From the NCBI GenBank assembly GCA_019358835.1, contig JAHHIH010000003.1, positions 124,001-188,000 of the forward strand: 64,000 nt of DNA, written 5' to 3'. Origin of the DNA: Tildeniella torsiva UHER 1998/13D (GTDB lineage: Bacteria; Cyanobacteriota; Cyanobacteriia; Phormidesmidales; Phormidesmidaceae). The notes under the pieces are model-generated. The model was not told where the DNA came from. It searched no databases and was given only the letters and a program-made list of their open reading frames with translations. Below are positions 16,922 to 25,134 of this stretch, piece after piece (position 1 is the stretch's first letter; the number at the start of each line of letters is the position of its first letter). A program made the position numbers and the translations under genes.

Positions 16922-18346
16922 ATGGCACAGAGTTTTGGTGTAATTGGGCTCGCCGTTATGGGCGAGAACCTGGCGCTTAACGTTGAGAGTAAGGGCTTCC
17001 CGGTGGCGGTATACAACCGCACTGCCGCCGTGACCGAGCGCTTTATGGAAAAGCGTGCCCAGGGCAAAAATGTCAAGGCCACCTACAGCCTCGAAGAGTT
17101 TGTGCAGTCGTTAGAGCGGCCTCGGCGCATTTTGGTCATGGTGAAGGCCGGGGCTCCGGTAGATGCTGTGATCGACCAGCTGCGCCCCCTGCTGGATGAT
17201 GGCGACATGATTATGGACGGCGGCAACTCCCTCTACGAAGATACCGAGCGCCGCACGAAGGATTTGGAATCCACCGGCCTGCGGTTTATTGGTATGGGTG
17301 TCAGCGGCGGGGAAGAAGGGGCTCTCCTCGGCCCCAGCCTGATGCCGGGCGGCACCCGCGCGGCCTACGACTCGATCGAGCCGATCGTCAAAAAAATTGC
17401 CGCCCAGGTGGATGACGGCCCCTGTGTCACCTACATTGGCCCTCGCGGCGCGGGCCACTACGTCAAGATGGTGCACAACGGCATCGAGTACGGCGATATG
17501 CAGCTGATTGCCGAAGCCTACGACCTGATGAAGAGCGTGCTGGGGCTGAACCACAACCAGCTCTTTGACGTGTTTGCTGAGTGGAATCTCACCGACGAGC
17601 TGAATTCTTTTCTGATCGAAATTACCGCTGACATCTTTACCAATATTGATGCCGAGACTGGTGAGCCCCTGGCGGAGCTGATTCTGGATGCAGCCGGGCA
17701 AAAGGGCACGGGCCGCTGGACGGTAATGAGCGCTCTGGAGCTGGGCGTGGGAATTCCCACCATTACCGCTGCGGTCAACGCGCGGATTATGTCGTCGATT
17801 AAAGAAGAGCGGGTGGCGGCGTCTAAGGAGCTGAGCGGCCCCACGGCTAGTTTTGACGGCGATGTCAAAACTATGGTCAATAAAATTCGCGATGCGCTGT
17901 ACTGCTCGAAGATTTGCTCCTACGCCCAGGGCATGGCGCTGATTGGCGCGGCCTCTAAGGCCTATGAGTACGATGTCAATCTGGGCGAGACAGCTCGAAT
18001 TTGGAAGGGGGGCTGCATTATTCGCGCCGGGTTCTTGAATAAGATCAAGCATGCCTACGATGAGAACCCCAGTCTGCCTAACCTGCTGCTGGCCCCTGAG
18101 TTTAAGCAGACGATTCTCGATCGCCAGACGGCTTGGCGAGAGGTGATCGCGATGGCGGCGACGTTTGGCATTCCGGTGCCGGCGTTTAGCGCTTCGCTAG
18201 ATTACTTTGACAGCTATCGGCGCGATCGCCTGCCGCAAAATCTGACCCAAGCCCAGCGCGATTACTTTGGGGCACATACTTACCTGCGGGTCGATAAGGA
18301 GGGTACGTTCCACACGGAGTGGACGAAAGCTCCGGCTCGGGTGTAA
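16922..18346 (+). CDS. gnd: 6-phosphogluconate dehydrogenase, decarboxylating
   Basis: The 474-residue protein contains the NADP-binding GLAVMGENLALNVESKG (residues 8-24), VYNRT, MDGGNSLYEDTERR, the substrate motif GVSGGEEGALLGPSLMPGG and the catalytic KMVHNGIEYGDMQLIAE. It matches the family length and oxidatively decarboxylates 6-phosphogluconate to ribulose 5-phosphate, making NADPH in the oxidative pentose phosphate pathway. It is monocistronic, with a terminator 35 bp downstream. Confidence 0.98.
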   Translation: MAQSFGVIGLAVMGENLALNVESKGFPVAVYNRTAAVTERFMEKRAQGKNVKATYSLEEFVQSLERPRRILVMVKAGAPVDAVIDQLRPLLDDGDMIMDGGNSLYEDTERRTKDLESTGLRFIGMGVSGGEEGALLGPSLMPGGTRAAYDSIEPIVKKIAAQVDDGPCVTYIGPRGAGHYVKMVHNGIEYGDMQLIAEAYDLMKSVLGLNHNQLFDVFAEWNLTDELNSFLIEITADIFTNIDAETGEPLAELILDAAGQKGTGRWTVMSALELGVGIPTITAAVNARIMSSIKEERVAASKELSGPTASFDGDVKTMVNKIRDALYCSKICSYAQGMALIGAASKAYEYDVNLGETARIWKGGCIIRAGFLNKIKHAYDENPSLPNLLLAPEFKQTILDRQTAWREVIAMAATFGIPVPAFSASLDYFDSYRRDRLPQNLTQAQRDYFGAHTYLRVDKEGTFHTEWTKAPARV

Positions 18347-18380
18347 GGGTTTCTTGAGTTAGATGCCTCTACAGAGTGTT

Positions 18381-18412
18381 GCCGTCGATCCATTTGGGTC
18401 GGCGGCTTTTTT
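18381..18412 (+). terminator. Rho-independent terminator of gnd
   Basis: GCCGTCGATCC pairs with GGGTCGGCGGC (two G-U pairs) and is followed by TTTTTT. Confidence 0.85.
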
Positions 18413-18639
18413 AGAGGCGGATGGCGATCACCCCATCAGCAGCGTTGACCACTGCGGCGCACAATTGCGGGTAACAGCCAGGTCTGCCACCGGGGGTATT
18501 TCGCTACCCCCAGACCCCTATCGAGAAGGACGTTCCGTCGTCCTTCACCTCACGGAAAGGACTAACCTGCCATCGGTTTAAACCTCTGTATTGCCAATTA
18601 GTCTGTTGGTAACTCCGATGGGCTGAAGCAGGTGAACCT

Positions 18640-18670
18640 GTAGGGTGCATCCGCGCAACGATGCACTATT
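18640..18670. repeat. Short TAGGGTGCAT inverted repeat
   Basis: GTAGGGTGCATC and GATGCACTAT flank an 8-nt loop. The sequence shares the TAGGGTGCAT end of the 6375-6517 element and looks like a minimal copy. Confidence 0.5.
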
Positions 18671-18737
18671 CCAAAGGGTTTGTGATGTGATCTCTGCCAC
18701 CTCGGTATAGTGAAGGCATCCCCTAGCTAAGAGTGTT

Positions 18738-19745
18738 ATGGCTGGTCTTCCGCCGGGTTTGCTGATTCGCACTGCTAAGCAGGTTTGGACGACGCTGTGG
18801 CAAACCATGATGGGTCAGATGGCTCCCAGCAGCAAGGGCGGCGATTACCAACGGCCTGAGAGTGAGTTTCGCCAGTGGGTGACTCCCGATGGAGCTTACT
18901 CCCCTGAGGCGAGTCGCTATCAGCTGATTGTCGGCATGGGCTGTCCGTGGGCGCACCGGACTTTGGTGACGCGGGCCTTGAAGGGGTTGGAGGGGACAAT
19001 TTCAATTATTCCTGTAGTTCCTTCCCCGGACGAAGGCTGTTGGGTATTCGAAAAGCCCTTTCGCGGCTGCCGCACGCTGCCAGAATTCTACCGTCAGGTT
19101 AAGCCAGGCTATAAGGGGCGGGCGACGGTACCTGTACTGTGGGATCGGCAGAAGGCCAGCATTGTTAACAACGAAAGCGCCGAGATCATCGTAATTTTGA
19201 ACGAGGCGTTCAATGAATGGGCGACTCGGCCAGAGGTTGACCTCTACCCAGAAGCCTTAAAAACTGAAGTTGACCAGTGGAACGATCGCACCTACCAGGC
19301 CGTTAACAATGGCGTTTACCGCTGCGGCTTTGCCCAAACCCAGGCGGCCTATGATCGCGCCGTCACCGAGCTATTTGATGCGCTGGATGCGATCGATGGG
19401 GCGCTGGGCGATCGCGCAGCGTCCCCTGAGGGGAATCGCCCCTACCTCTGCGGCGACAGGGTGACGCTGGCGGATGTGCGGCTGTTTACCACGCTGTTCC
19501 GCTTCGATGTGGTCTACTACAGCCTGTTTAAGTGCAATCGCCGCCGCATTCAAGACTATGTCAATCTTGGCCCCTACCTGCGGCGCATGTATCAACTGCC
19601 GGGGGTGGCGGAAACTTGCGATATTGAGGCGGTTAAACGAGACTACTACGGCAATCTGTTTCCGCTCAATCCGGGCAGCATTATTCCCTCAGGGCCAGAT
19701 TTGGGGTATCTAAAATCGCCGGTTGAGGTGTTGGCTAATGGGTAG
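18738..19745 (+). CDS. Glutathionyl-hydroquinone reductase (Xi-class GST, YqjG/ECM4-like)
   Basis: The 335-residue protein has the catalytic GMGCPWAHRT motif (Cys69), the family-specific LPEFYRQVKPGYKGRATVPVLWD and VNNESAEIIVILNEAF. A C-terminal GST helical domain contains YLCGDRVTLADVRLFTTLFRFD. Xi-class enzymes reduce glutathionyl-quinones or other glutathione adducts through the CPWA cysteine. ATG 18738. Neighbours suggest no operon. Confidence 0.93.
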   Translation: MAGLPPGLLIRTAKQVWTTLWQTMMGQMAPSSKGGDYQRPESEFRQWVTPDGAYSPEASRYQLIVGMGCPWAHRTLVTRALKGLEGTISIIPVVPSPDEGCWVFEKPFRGCRTLPEFYRQVKPGYKGRATVPVLWDRQKASIVNNESAEIIVILNEAFNEWATRPEVDLYPEALKTEVDQWNDRTYQAVNNGVYRCGFAQTQAAYDRAVTELFDALDAIDGALGDRAASPEGNRPYLCGDRVTLADVRLFTTLFRFDVVYYSLFKCNRRRIQDYVNLGPYLRRMYQLPGVAETCDIEAVKRDYYGNLFPLNPGSIIPSGPDLGYLKSPVEVLANG

Positions 19746-19782
19746 CGATCGCCGATTTAGGCCATTAATTTAGGCCAACTAT

Positions 19783-20505
19783 TCAAGCCATTTTGCCAAC
19801 AACAAAAGGCGCTAATCCAGAGGCGTAACGGCCTTCGCCCCGCAGGTAGAGCCAGGTCGGCAATTGCTGTACATAATCACTCGGCCCCTCAAAGGTGATG
19901 CTGCCTACTTTGAGCGCCTGATCTAGACTTTCATAGCCCATCACCACATGGGTAAAGGCGCTGAGATCAGCGGCGATTACCACATCAACTTCAAAGCCCG
20001 GATCTTGAAAGCAAACATCAACTCGTTCTGACTCAACCACCATCCAGTAGCTGCGTTCTTTCTGCTTTCCTCTAGTTAAACCGCGCAGGTCAAATTGCAA
20101 AACCACTTTGGCCGAGGGAAACGCTTTGAGATTAACGCTCCGACGCATGGCCCACATCAAGAGCTGGTCATCTAGTTCATCTGGCAAAAGGCGATCGCGG
20201 GTCCACTGGGTGGCCCAAATCCCCATTTGGTCAATCAGCGGCCTCAGCGCTTCCCCCGCTGGAGTGAGTAAATAAACCGATCCCTGCCCAACGGCTTTTT
20301 CCTGGCGAGTAATAATGCCAGCCAGTTCTAACTCTTTGAGGCGTTTAATCAGCAGCGCCCTCGACATCAGTGGCACCCCATAGCTGATCTCGTTGAAGTG
20401 GCGGCTGCCAGACATCAGCTCCCGCAAAATTAGGGGCGTCCAGCGCTCGCAAACAACCTCTGCCGCTCTAGAAATCGGGCAGTACTGACCGTATCCCTTT
20501 CCCAT
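19783..20505 (-). CDS. HxlR-type winged-helix regulator with C-terminal SCP2-like domain
   Basis: Residues 1-100 match HxlR regulators: YCPISRAAEVVCERWTPLILRELMSGSRHFNEI, then the LLIKRLKELELAGIITR helix and the YLLTPAGEALRPL wing. A further 140 residues resemble a sterol-carrier (SCP2) fold that could bind a lipid-like ligand (MVVESERVDVCF, FEGPSDYVQQLPTWL). Cys9 lies in the position often used for redox sensing. It is transcribed divergently from the acyl-CoA-dehydrogenase-like gene, which it probably controls. Confidence 0.87.
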   Translation of the reverse strand: MGKGYGQYCPISRAAEVVCERWTPLILRELMSGSRHFNEISYGVPLMSRALLIKRLKELELAGIITRQEKAVGQGSVYLLTPAGEALRPLIDQMGIWATQWTRDRLLPDELDDQLLMWAMRRSVNLKAFPSAKVVLQFDLRGLTRGKQKERSYWMVVESERVDVCFQDPGFEVDVVIAADLSAFTHVVMGYESLDQALKVGSITFEGPSDYVQQLPTWLYLRGEGRYASGLAPFVVGKMA

Positions 20506-20525
20506 GACGATTACCCATTGTTGCG

Positions 20526-20540
20526 ACCTGTAACGCAGGT
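20526..20540. promoter_or_regulatory. Candidate operator between the HxlR regulator and the dehydrogenase-like gene
   Basis: ACCTG-TAACG-CAGGT is a perfect 5-5-5 inverted repeat in the 113-bp divergent spacer, 21 bp from the regulator start. Binding is inferred from position only. Confidence 0.35.
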
Positions 20541-20618
20541 ACAGATTGTGATCTTGTATCCCAATAGCTCTAACACCAGAATAGACCCATCGAACGATTT
20601 CAGCTTCAAGGAGCCCCC

Positions 20619-21770
20619 ATGCTTGAACTTATGAATCAACCGACCGATCAGCAGCAAAATCGTGATTGGTCAGCCCTGGCCCAGTCGTTAGGGCAACAGT
20701 TTATCTCCAGCGAACAAGCCGCCGATGCCTCTGACGAATTCGTTGGCGAAAATTTCGAAATGTTGCGGCAATCTGGGCTGTCGGCTATGGGTGTCCCCCA
20801 AGAATTGGGTGGAGGAGGTGCTAGCTATGCAGAGGTTTGTGAAACGTTAAAAACCTTAGCTCGCCACTGTAGCTCAACGGCCTTGGCTTTTTCGATGCAC
20901 ACCCACCAGGTGATGGTGCCAACCTGGAAATGGCAGCACCAAAACGCTCCGGTAGATGGTTTACTCAAACGCATTGCCCAAGAAAAAATCATTCTGCTCA
21001 GCAGTGGGGGTGGCGATTGGCTGCCTGGCTCTGGCACCGCGACTCGCACCGAAGGCGGATTTCTGATCACGGCGCGCAAAGTCTTTGCTAGCGGTGCCCC
21101 AGCCGGCGATTTGCTCATGACCAGTGCCGTCTATGACGACCCGTCTGACGGCAAAACGGTGCTGCACTTTGCCCTACCCATGCAGACCCCCGGCGTCTCA
21201 ATCGTGCCCACCTGGCAAGCCATGGGCATGCGTGGCACCGGCTCCCACGATATTGTGATCACCAATGTTTTTGTGCCCGATCAGGCGATCGCCCTGCGTC
21301 GTCCGGCAGACAAATGGCACCCGGCGTTCCATTTGATCACCATGGTTGCCTTCCCAATTATTTACTCGGTCTATGTTGGGGTGGCCGAAGCGGCTAGAGA
21401 TTTAGTCGTGCAGCAAATTAGCAAAAACCGCGACGACGATCATCTTTACTATCAAGTTGGCGGCTTAGACAATGAATTAACGGCGGCCAGAATTGCTCTA
21501 CAGCATATGATTTCAACCAGCATCTCTAGCCAGCCTGGCTTTGATACCACCAACCAGATTATGACGGGTCGAGCACTGGTAGCGCGATCGGTACTTGGGG
21601 TTGTCGATCGGGCAATGGAAATCGCTGGAGGCCGTTCCTTCAACCGCCCCTTTGGGTTAGAAAAACTCTTCCGCGATGCCCAAGGAGTTCGGTTTCACCC
21701 CCTGCGAGATGAGGCCCAGCGGAAACTGTCGGGGCAACTGGCTCTGGGGTACGATCGAACGCTGCTGTAG
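20619..21770 (+). CDS. Acyl-CoA dehydrogenase-family flavoprotein, monooxygenase-like variant
   Basis: This 383-residue protein has the acyl-CoA dehydrogenase fold: GLSAMGVPQELGGGGASYAEVCETL, the middle-domain GMRGTGSHDIVITNVFVP and a C-terminal helical domain. Where dehydrogenases carry the catalytic YEGTSEIQ-type segment, this one reads LFRDAQGVRFHPLRDEAQ. That is closer to flavin-dependent monooxygenases of the DszC type, so oxidation of a sulfur compound or aromatic is as likely as acyl-CoA dehydrogenation. An AAGGAG precedes ATG 20619. It is divergent from the HxlR gene and ends at a strong terminator. Confidence 0.85.
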   Translation: MLELMNQPTDQQQNRDWSALAQSLGQQFISSEQAADASDEFVGENFEMLRQSGLSAMGVPQELGGGGASYAEVCETLKTLARHCSSTALAFSMHTHQVMVPTWKWQHQNAPVDGLLKRIAQEKIILLSSGGGDWLPGSGTATRTEGGFLITARKVFASGAPAGDLLMTSAVYDDPSDGKTVLHFALPMQTPGVSIVPTWQAMGMRGTGSHDIVITNVFVPDQAIALRRPADKWHPAFHLITMVAFPIIYSVYVGVAEAARDLVVQQISKNRDDDHLYYQVGGLDNELTAARIALQHMISTSISSQPGFDTTNQIMTGRALVARSVLGVVDRAMEIAGGRSFNRPFGLEKLFRDAQGVRFHPLRDEAQRKLSGQLALGYDRTLL

Positions 21771-21780
21771 TCAACAGTTC

Positions 21781-21810
21781 AAAAGCAAAGGTACCCTGAC
21801 CTTTGCTTTT
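21781..21810. terminator. Bidirectional Rho-independent terminator
   Basis: Arms AAAAGCAAAGGT and ACCTTTGCTTTT form a perfect 12-bp stem with a 6-nt loop. The A/T ends give a U-tract on both strands, 10 bp after the dehydrogenase-like stop. Confidence 0.85.
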
Positions 21811-21832
21811 GAGAAAGGGAGCTGCTCAATCC

Positions 21833-21987
21833 CTGGTTGACTGACAAAAGTCTATGGCCCTCACCCCCAACCCCTCTCCCAGAGGGCGAGGGGAGCCGAT
21901 CTACTTTTCCAGTTCCCTCTCCCAGAGGGAGAGGGCTAGGGTGAGGGCTTTCGGGGATCTGGCTAACAAGTTTTGTCAGTCAATCAG
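21833..21987. mobile_element. 155-bp MITE with 17-bp terminal inverted repeats and 9-bp target duplication
   Basis: The ends CTGGTTGACTGACAAAA and TTTTGTCAGTCAATCAG are inverted repeats with one mismatch. They are flanked immediately by direct repeats GCTCAATCC (21824-21832 and 21988-21996), the expected target duplication. Inside, CCCTCACCC and CCCTCTCCC blocks form a second, nested palindrome. There is no open reading frame, so it must be moved by a transposase from elsewhere. Confidence 0.85.
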
Positions 21988-21996
21988 GCTCAATCC

Positions 21997-22137
21997 TCAT
22001 TGAGAGAGAAACCCGGTCGCCAGTAGGGGCAGCAAAATTAGTAGGGTCAAAATCACCATCAGGGTTGGCACGTCGATTTTGAGGACGTTTTTCTCAGACG
22101 CCGAGGGATTGCGCTTGGGAGAATTGGGGTCAGTCAT
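21997..22137 (-). CDS. Small single-pass membrane protein
   Basis: A 46-residue frame begins MTDPNSPKRNPSASEKN and has one hydrophobic segment, VPTLMVILTLLILLPLLATG, near the C-terminus. It starts five bases after the stop of the isoaspartyl peptidase gene on the same strand, suggesting coupled translation. The adjoining MITE target duplication abuts its stop codon exactly. Function unknown; no strong Shine-Dalgarno. Confidence 0.6.
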   Translation of the reverse strand: MTDPNSPKRNPSASEKNVLKIDVPTLMVILTLLILLPLLATGFLSQ

Positions 22138-22142
22138 AGCGG

Positions 22143-23096
22143 TTACACCACTCCGGTTAGGGTACCTGAGTCTAGCTCTAAGGTATCACCCATGCCATCG
22201 CCCGTATGATAGGCCGCCAGCAGCACATCGCTGGTTTTGCCCCAGGCGATTTGGCCCTGGTGGCTGAGGGCGATCGCCCCAAAATCCCGCCGATGTTCCG
22301 TCGCTTCCCCAAAGGTTTTCTCGAAAGCTGCCAAAATGTCCATGCCATCGGTCACCCGCACCACAATGCGGGCCGCCAGGCACTCGTCAATAATGTCTTC
22401 GCCAATGCCGGTGCAGCTCACTGCCGCAAAGGCATTGGCATAGTTGCCCGCCACGGTGGCCGAGTCACTTACCCGCCCCAGCCGCTCCAGCCCCTTGCCG
22501 CCCGTGGAGGTACCGACCGCCAGCCGTCCCTCGGCGTCTAGCACCACAACCCCAATCGTGCCCCGCCGACTCTCGGGGTCAGCGGGCACCTCTACCGTCT
22601 CCGCCACCACCCCAGCCATGGCGCTTTGAAAGTTGTTGGCCCGCTCCCGCATCCATTCTTTGAGGCGCACATCGGTCACCGGGTCAAAGGGCACCAGGCC
22701 CATCTCTCGGGCCAGTTCAGCAGCCCCAAAGTCAGACAGCACGCGATCGGGGGCGGGTTGCAGGTAAGCCGCCAGATCGATCGGGTGCCGCACCCGCGAC
22801 ACGTTGATAATGCCGCTAAATCGTTGGGCACTGCCATCCATCAGCCCCGCACTCATACGCACCTGGCCGTCAGATTGCAGCACCGAGCCATAGCCCGCGT
22901 TGAAGTGGGGCGAATCTTCCATCAGCTGGCAACCCATCACCACACAATCGCGAGCGCTGGCCCCGGCCTCAGCCTTGCTGTATACCTGACTGACAATACT
23001 GTGCAAATCCTCCCGCAGGGTCAGCAGTCGTTCCTTATGGCCCACTGAGCTACCGGCTCCTCCGTGGATGATTACCTTGGGTAAGGCCTGAGTCAT
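22143..23096 (-). CDS. iaaA: Isoaspartyl peptidase/L-asparaginase (plant-type, Ntn hydrolase)
   Basis: The 317-residue protein shows IIHGGAGSS at the N-terminus, FNAGYGSVLQSDGQVRMSAGLMDG, the autocleavage site RRGT with Thr180 as new nucleophile (RRGTIGVVV), and the STGGKGLERLGRVSDS and CTGIGEDII substrate segments. It hydrolyses isoaspartyl dipeptides and asparagine after self-processing into two subunits, and may recycle damaged proteins or cyanophycin products. ATG 23096. A small membrane protein gene follows. Confidence 0.94.
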   Translation of the reverse strand: MTQALPKVIIHGGAGSSVGHKERLLTLREDLHSIVSQVYSKAEAGASARDCVVMGCQLMEDSPHFNAGYGSVLQSDGQVRMSAGLMDGSAQRFSGIINVSRVRHPIDLAAYLQPAPDRVLSDFGAAELAREMGLVPFDPVTDVRLKEWMRERANNFQSAMAGVVAETVEVPADPESRRGTIGVVVLDAEGRLAVGTSTGGKGLERLGRVSDSATVAGNYANAFAAVSCTGIGEDIIDECLAARIVVRVTDGMDILAAFEKTFGEATEHRRDFGAIALSHQGQIAWGKTSDVLLAAYHTGDGMGDTLELDSGTLTGVV

Positions 23097-23252
23097 GGCA
23101 GCTGTCCTTAAAAATGCTTCCCTATCTTAGGGGGTTAGTCGCTGGGTAACTGTAGCGGTGGCGATCGCTCAGCTAACTCTATTGCACTCATATCCTTAGA
23201 GAAACCCATCCCGGAAGCCCGTCAGGGAATAGCGGCACTTAGACATCCGCCG

Positions 23253-23393
23253 CTAGCGACGACGACGGCAGCGATCGCTGCAATACTTCACCTCATCCCA
23301 GCATTCGGCCCATTTTTTGCGCCAGGTAAACGGTCGTTGGCACACCGGGCAAACCTTTGTCGGCAGGTCGGCTTTAGCGCGCTGCTTCGGCAC
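23253..23393 (-). CDS. DUF2256 zinc-ribbon-like small protein
   Basis: A 46-residue protein starts at GTG 23393, three bases after the gun4 stop, with a GAGGAGGGG Shine-Dalgarno formed by the last gun4 codons. It has Cys15/Cys18 (CPVC) and Cys38/Cys42 plus the family words [19 protein letters not shown] and a final RRRR. This is the DUF2256 pattern, a probable metal-binding protein of unknown role. Coupling to gun4 is clear from the spacing. Confidence 0.85.
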   Translation of the reverse strand: MPKQRAKADLPTKVCPVCQRPFTWRKKWAECWDEVKYCSDRCRRRR

Positions 23394-23395
23394 CG

Positions 23396-24100
23396 TTACC
23401 CCTCCTCACTCCAGGCGGGGTGGGTCAGCAGAGACGACATCATGCGCACGCCGCGCAGCTGGTTTGACAGGGGCAGATGGCCGTCGGGGGCGCTCAAATC
23501 CCAGGTAAAGCCGCCGGGGTAGCGCGTCCAGATATTGTCGTCTTTCCAGGCAATGCGGGGCCAAAAGTTATCCCAGTTTTGGCCCAGGCTCAGCCAGAGA
23601 CGGCGCTGCACCGAAAAGCCAAACTTACCCTCAGAGTAGATCAGCCACAGGCGATCGATAGTGCGCAAATCGACTACCGGAAACTGCTCTACCTCGGTGA
23701 AATAGATCCAGTTGCGCTTCACTGCCGTCGGCCCCGCCAGCTCACACAGCTTCGCCAGGGTCACGCGATCGGCCGCTTCAAAGTCCTGCTGAATTAGCAA
23801 CTCTTGCAGCGGCCCGTAATCTACGCCCTGGGCCGACGGCATCTCCAGCCGCCCCTGGGGCCAGTGCTGGGTCAGCAACCCGCGCAGCTCATCCTGCTCT
23901 GTAGCGTAGAGCACCTGAAAAATCTTGCCGTCTAAAATCGTGGGTTGCTCATCTTTACGCTCCACCAGGGTAGTGGTCAACACCCCAAGCCCCTCCTGCC
24001 CAAGAGCCAGCAGCTCATGCACTGCCGAGAGCTGCTTTTTCAGCGAATCGCCCCGCAGCTGAGCGCGCAAATCCACCAGTGTGTCGCTGTCCGAAACCAT
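23396..24100 (-). CDS. gun4: GUN4, Mg-chelatase regulator
   Basis: The 234-residue protein has an N-terminal helical-repeat domain (about 1-90) and the porphyrin-binding GUN4 domain (about 95-230). Diagnostic stretches are [38 protein letters not shown] and [23 protein letters not shown]4 binds protoporphyrin IX and Mg-protoporphyrin and stimulates Mg-chelatase, setting flux into chlorophyll. Length and domain order match the Synechocystis protein rather than GUN4-domain kinases. Confidence 0.93.
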   Translation of the reverse strand: MVSDSDTLVDLRAQLRGDSLKKQLSAVHELLALGQEGLGVLTTTLVERKDEQPTILDGKIFQVLYATEQDELRGLLTQHWPQGRLEMPSAQGVDYGPLQELLIQQDFEAADRVTLAKLCELAGPTAVKRNWIYFTEVEQFPVVDLRTIDRLWLIYSEGKFGFSVQRRLWLSLGQNWDNFWPRIAWKDDNIWTRYPGGFTWDLSAPDGHLPLSNQLRGVRMMSSLLTHPAWSEEG

Positions 24101-24151
24101 AGATACCGCACGAGAGAGCCCGTTCTCAATGATAGAACGTGTTGGGCAGGG

Positions 24152-24243
24152 AGGTGAAGTGGGTGTGTGGGTGTGTGGGTGTGTGGGTGTGTGGGTGTGT
24201 GCAATTCACCTACCCCACCTACTTCACCTACCCACCTACCCCT
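24152..24243. repeat. GTGGGTGT 8-bp tandem array plus CCCACCTA units
   Basis: Five exact copies of GTGGGTGT occupy 24159-24198. They are followed by complementary CACCTACC units running into the last codons of the response-regulator gene, so the spacer between that gene and gun4 can fold back on itself. Confidence 0.8.
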
Positions 24244-24877
24244 TCCCCAACTCCTCCGGCACCCGATACCCTTGCTCGAAGGCAAAGCGCACGATCTGCG
24301 AGCGGTTCTCTAGGTTGAGCTTGGTCAGCATGTTGCTGAGATGGGTTTGCACCGTGCGGGGGCTGAGAAAGAGGTGTTCGCCGATCTGCTTGTTGGTGAA
24401 GCCTTGGACAACTTCCCAAAATACTCGCTCTTCGGCGGGGGTAAGGGGTAAGGGAGTGGGCTGAAGGGTTGCCTGCTCGAGCAGGCGCTCTAGGGCGCTG
24501 TGGAGGCGCTGCGATCGCGCGATCGCCCCCTTCACCTTGGCAATGAGTTCCTGGGCCGAGAAGGGCTTGACTAAATAATCGTCGGCCCCCAGGAGGTGGC
24601 CCTGCACCCGGTTAGTCAGCTCCCCCAAACTCGAAAGGAAGATAAACGGCACCATTTCTCCGGCGGGGCTAGAGCGCAGGTGATGGCAAAACTCAAACCC
24701 ATTCATGCCCGGCATCATCACATCTGACACCACCACATCGGCGGGTTTATGGCCCAACAGCTCTAGTGCCTCCTGGCCGGAGGTCGCGCTCATCACCTCA
24801 AAGCCCTGAGCTTCTAAGCGTCGGGTCAAGGCCATTTGCAGGACGGGATCGTCATCAACAATTAGAACCGTATTCAT
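24236..24877 (-). CDS. NarL/LuxR-type two-component response regulator
   Basis: The 213-residue protein has a receiver domain (1-115) with acidic pair Asp8-Asp9, phosphoacceptor Asp52 (VVVSDVMMPG) and Lys104 (DDYLVKPFS). A LuxR-type HTH (about 142-205) follows, LTPAEERVFWEVVQGFTNKQIGEHLFLSPRTVQTHLSNML. It should bind DNA when phosphorylated. Overall form fits the Ycf29/Rre1-like group of cyanobacteria and plastids, but that subgroup assignment is tentative. No histidine kinase is adjacent. Confidence 0.9.
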   Translation of the reverse strand: MNTVLIVDDDPVLQMALTRRLEAQGFEVMSATSGQEALELLGHKPADVVVSDVMMPGMNGFEFCHHLRSSPAGEMVPFIFLSSLGELTNRVQGHLLGADDYLVKPFSAQELIAKVKGAIARSQRLHSALERLLEQATLQPTPLPLTPAEERVFWEVVQGFTNKQIGEHLFLSPRTVQTHLSNMLTKLNLENRSQIVRFAFEQGYRVPEELGKG

Positions 24878-25134
24878 ACATTCAAGATCTCAACGGCAAG
24901 TCAGACTAGGGCTGAGGGCATGGATTTCAAAGCGAAGCGACGGCAAGCTGTAGCGTCACCGCTGCCCACCATGGCAGCAGCGGGGTTAACGCTATCTCGT
25001 TGCCTAGACAGGGCTGGGGGCCTGCGGGTCTCTAGACTGTTTACACCCAGATCTAAATCGTTGCTCAACGAGCAAAATTGTGGGTTAAAGCGCATTAGAC
25101 TATGGGATGTTTTGTCGTTTGCGGGCAATTTGCG

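Larger units (their letters stand above)
18347..18737. other. Spacer gnd to glutathionyl-hydroquinone reductase with hairpins
   Basis: This 391-bp region contains the gnd terminator, two consecutive strong hairpins (18481-18516 and 18526-18545) and a short TAGGGTGCAT repeat copy (18640-18670). No protein gene is supported. Confidence 0.5.

Noticed and set aside
17111-18052. 313-codon minus-strand frame opposite gnd
   Set aside because: It is a shadow of the gnd coding sequence with no family features.
23396-24100. GUN4-domain kinase or sensor
   Set aside because: Only the helical domain plus the GUN4 domain are present; no kinase domain is fused.
24159-24198. Tandem repeat as a possible CRISPR array
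   Set aside because: Units are 8 bp and contiguous, with no spacers and no cas genes.
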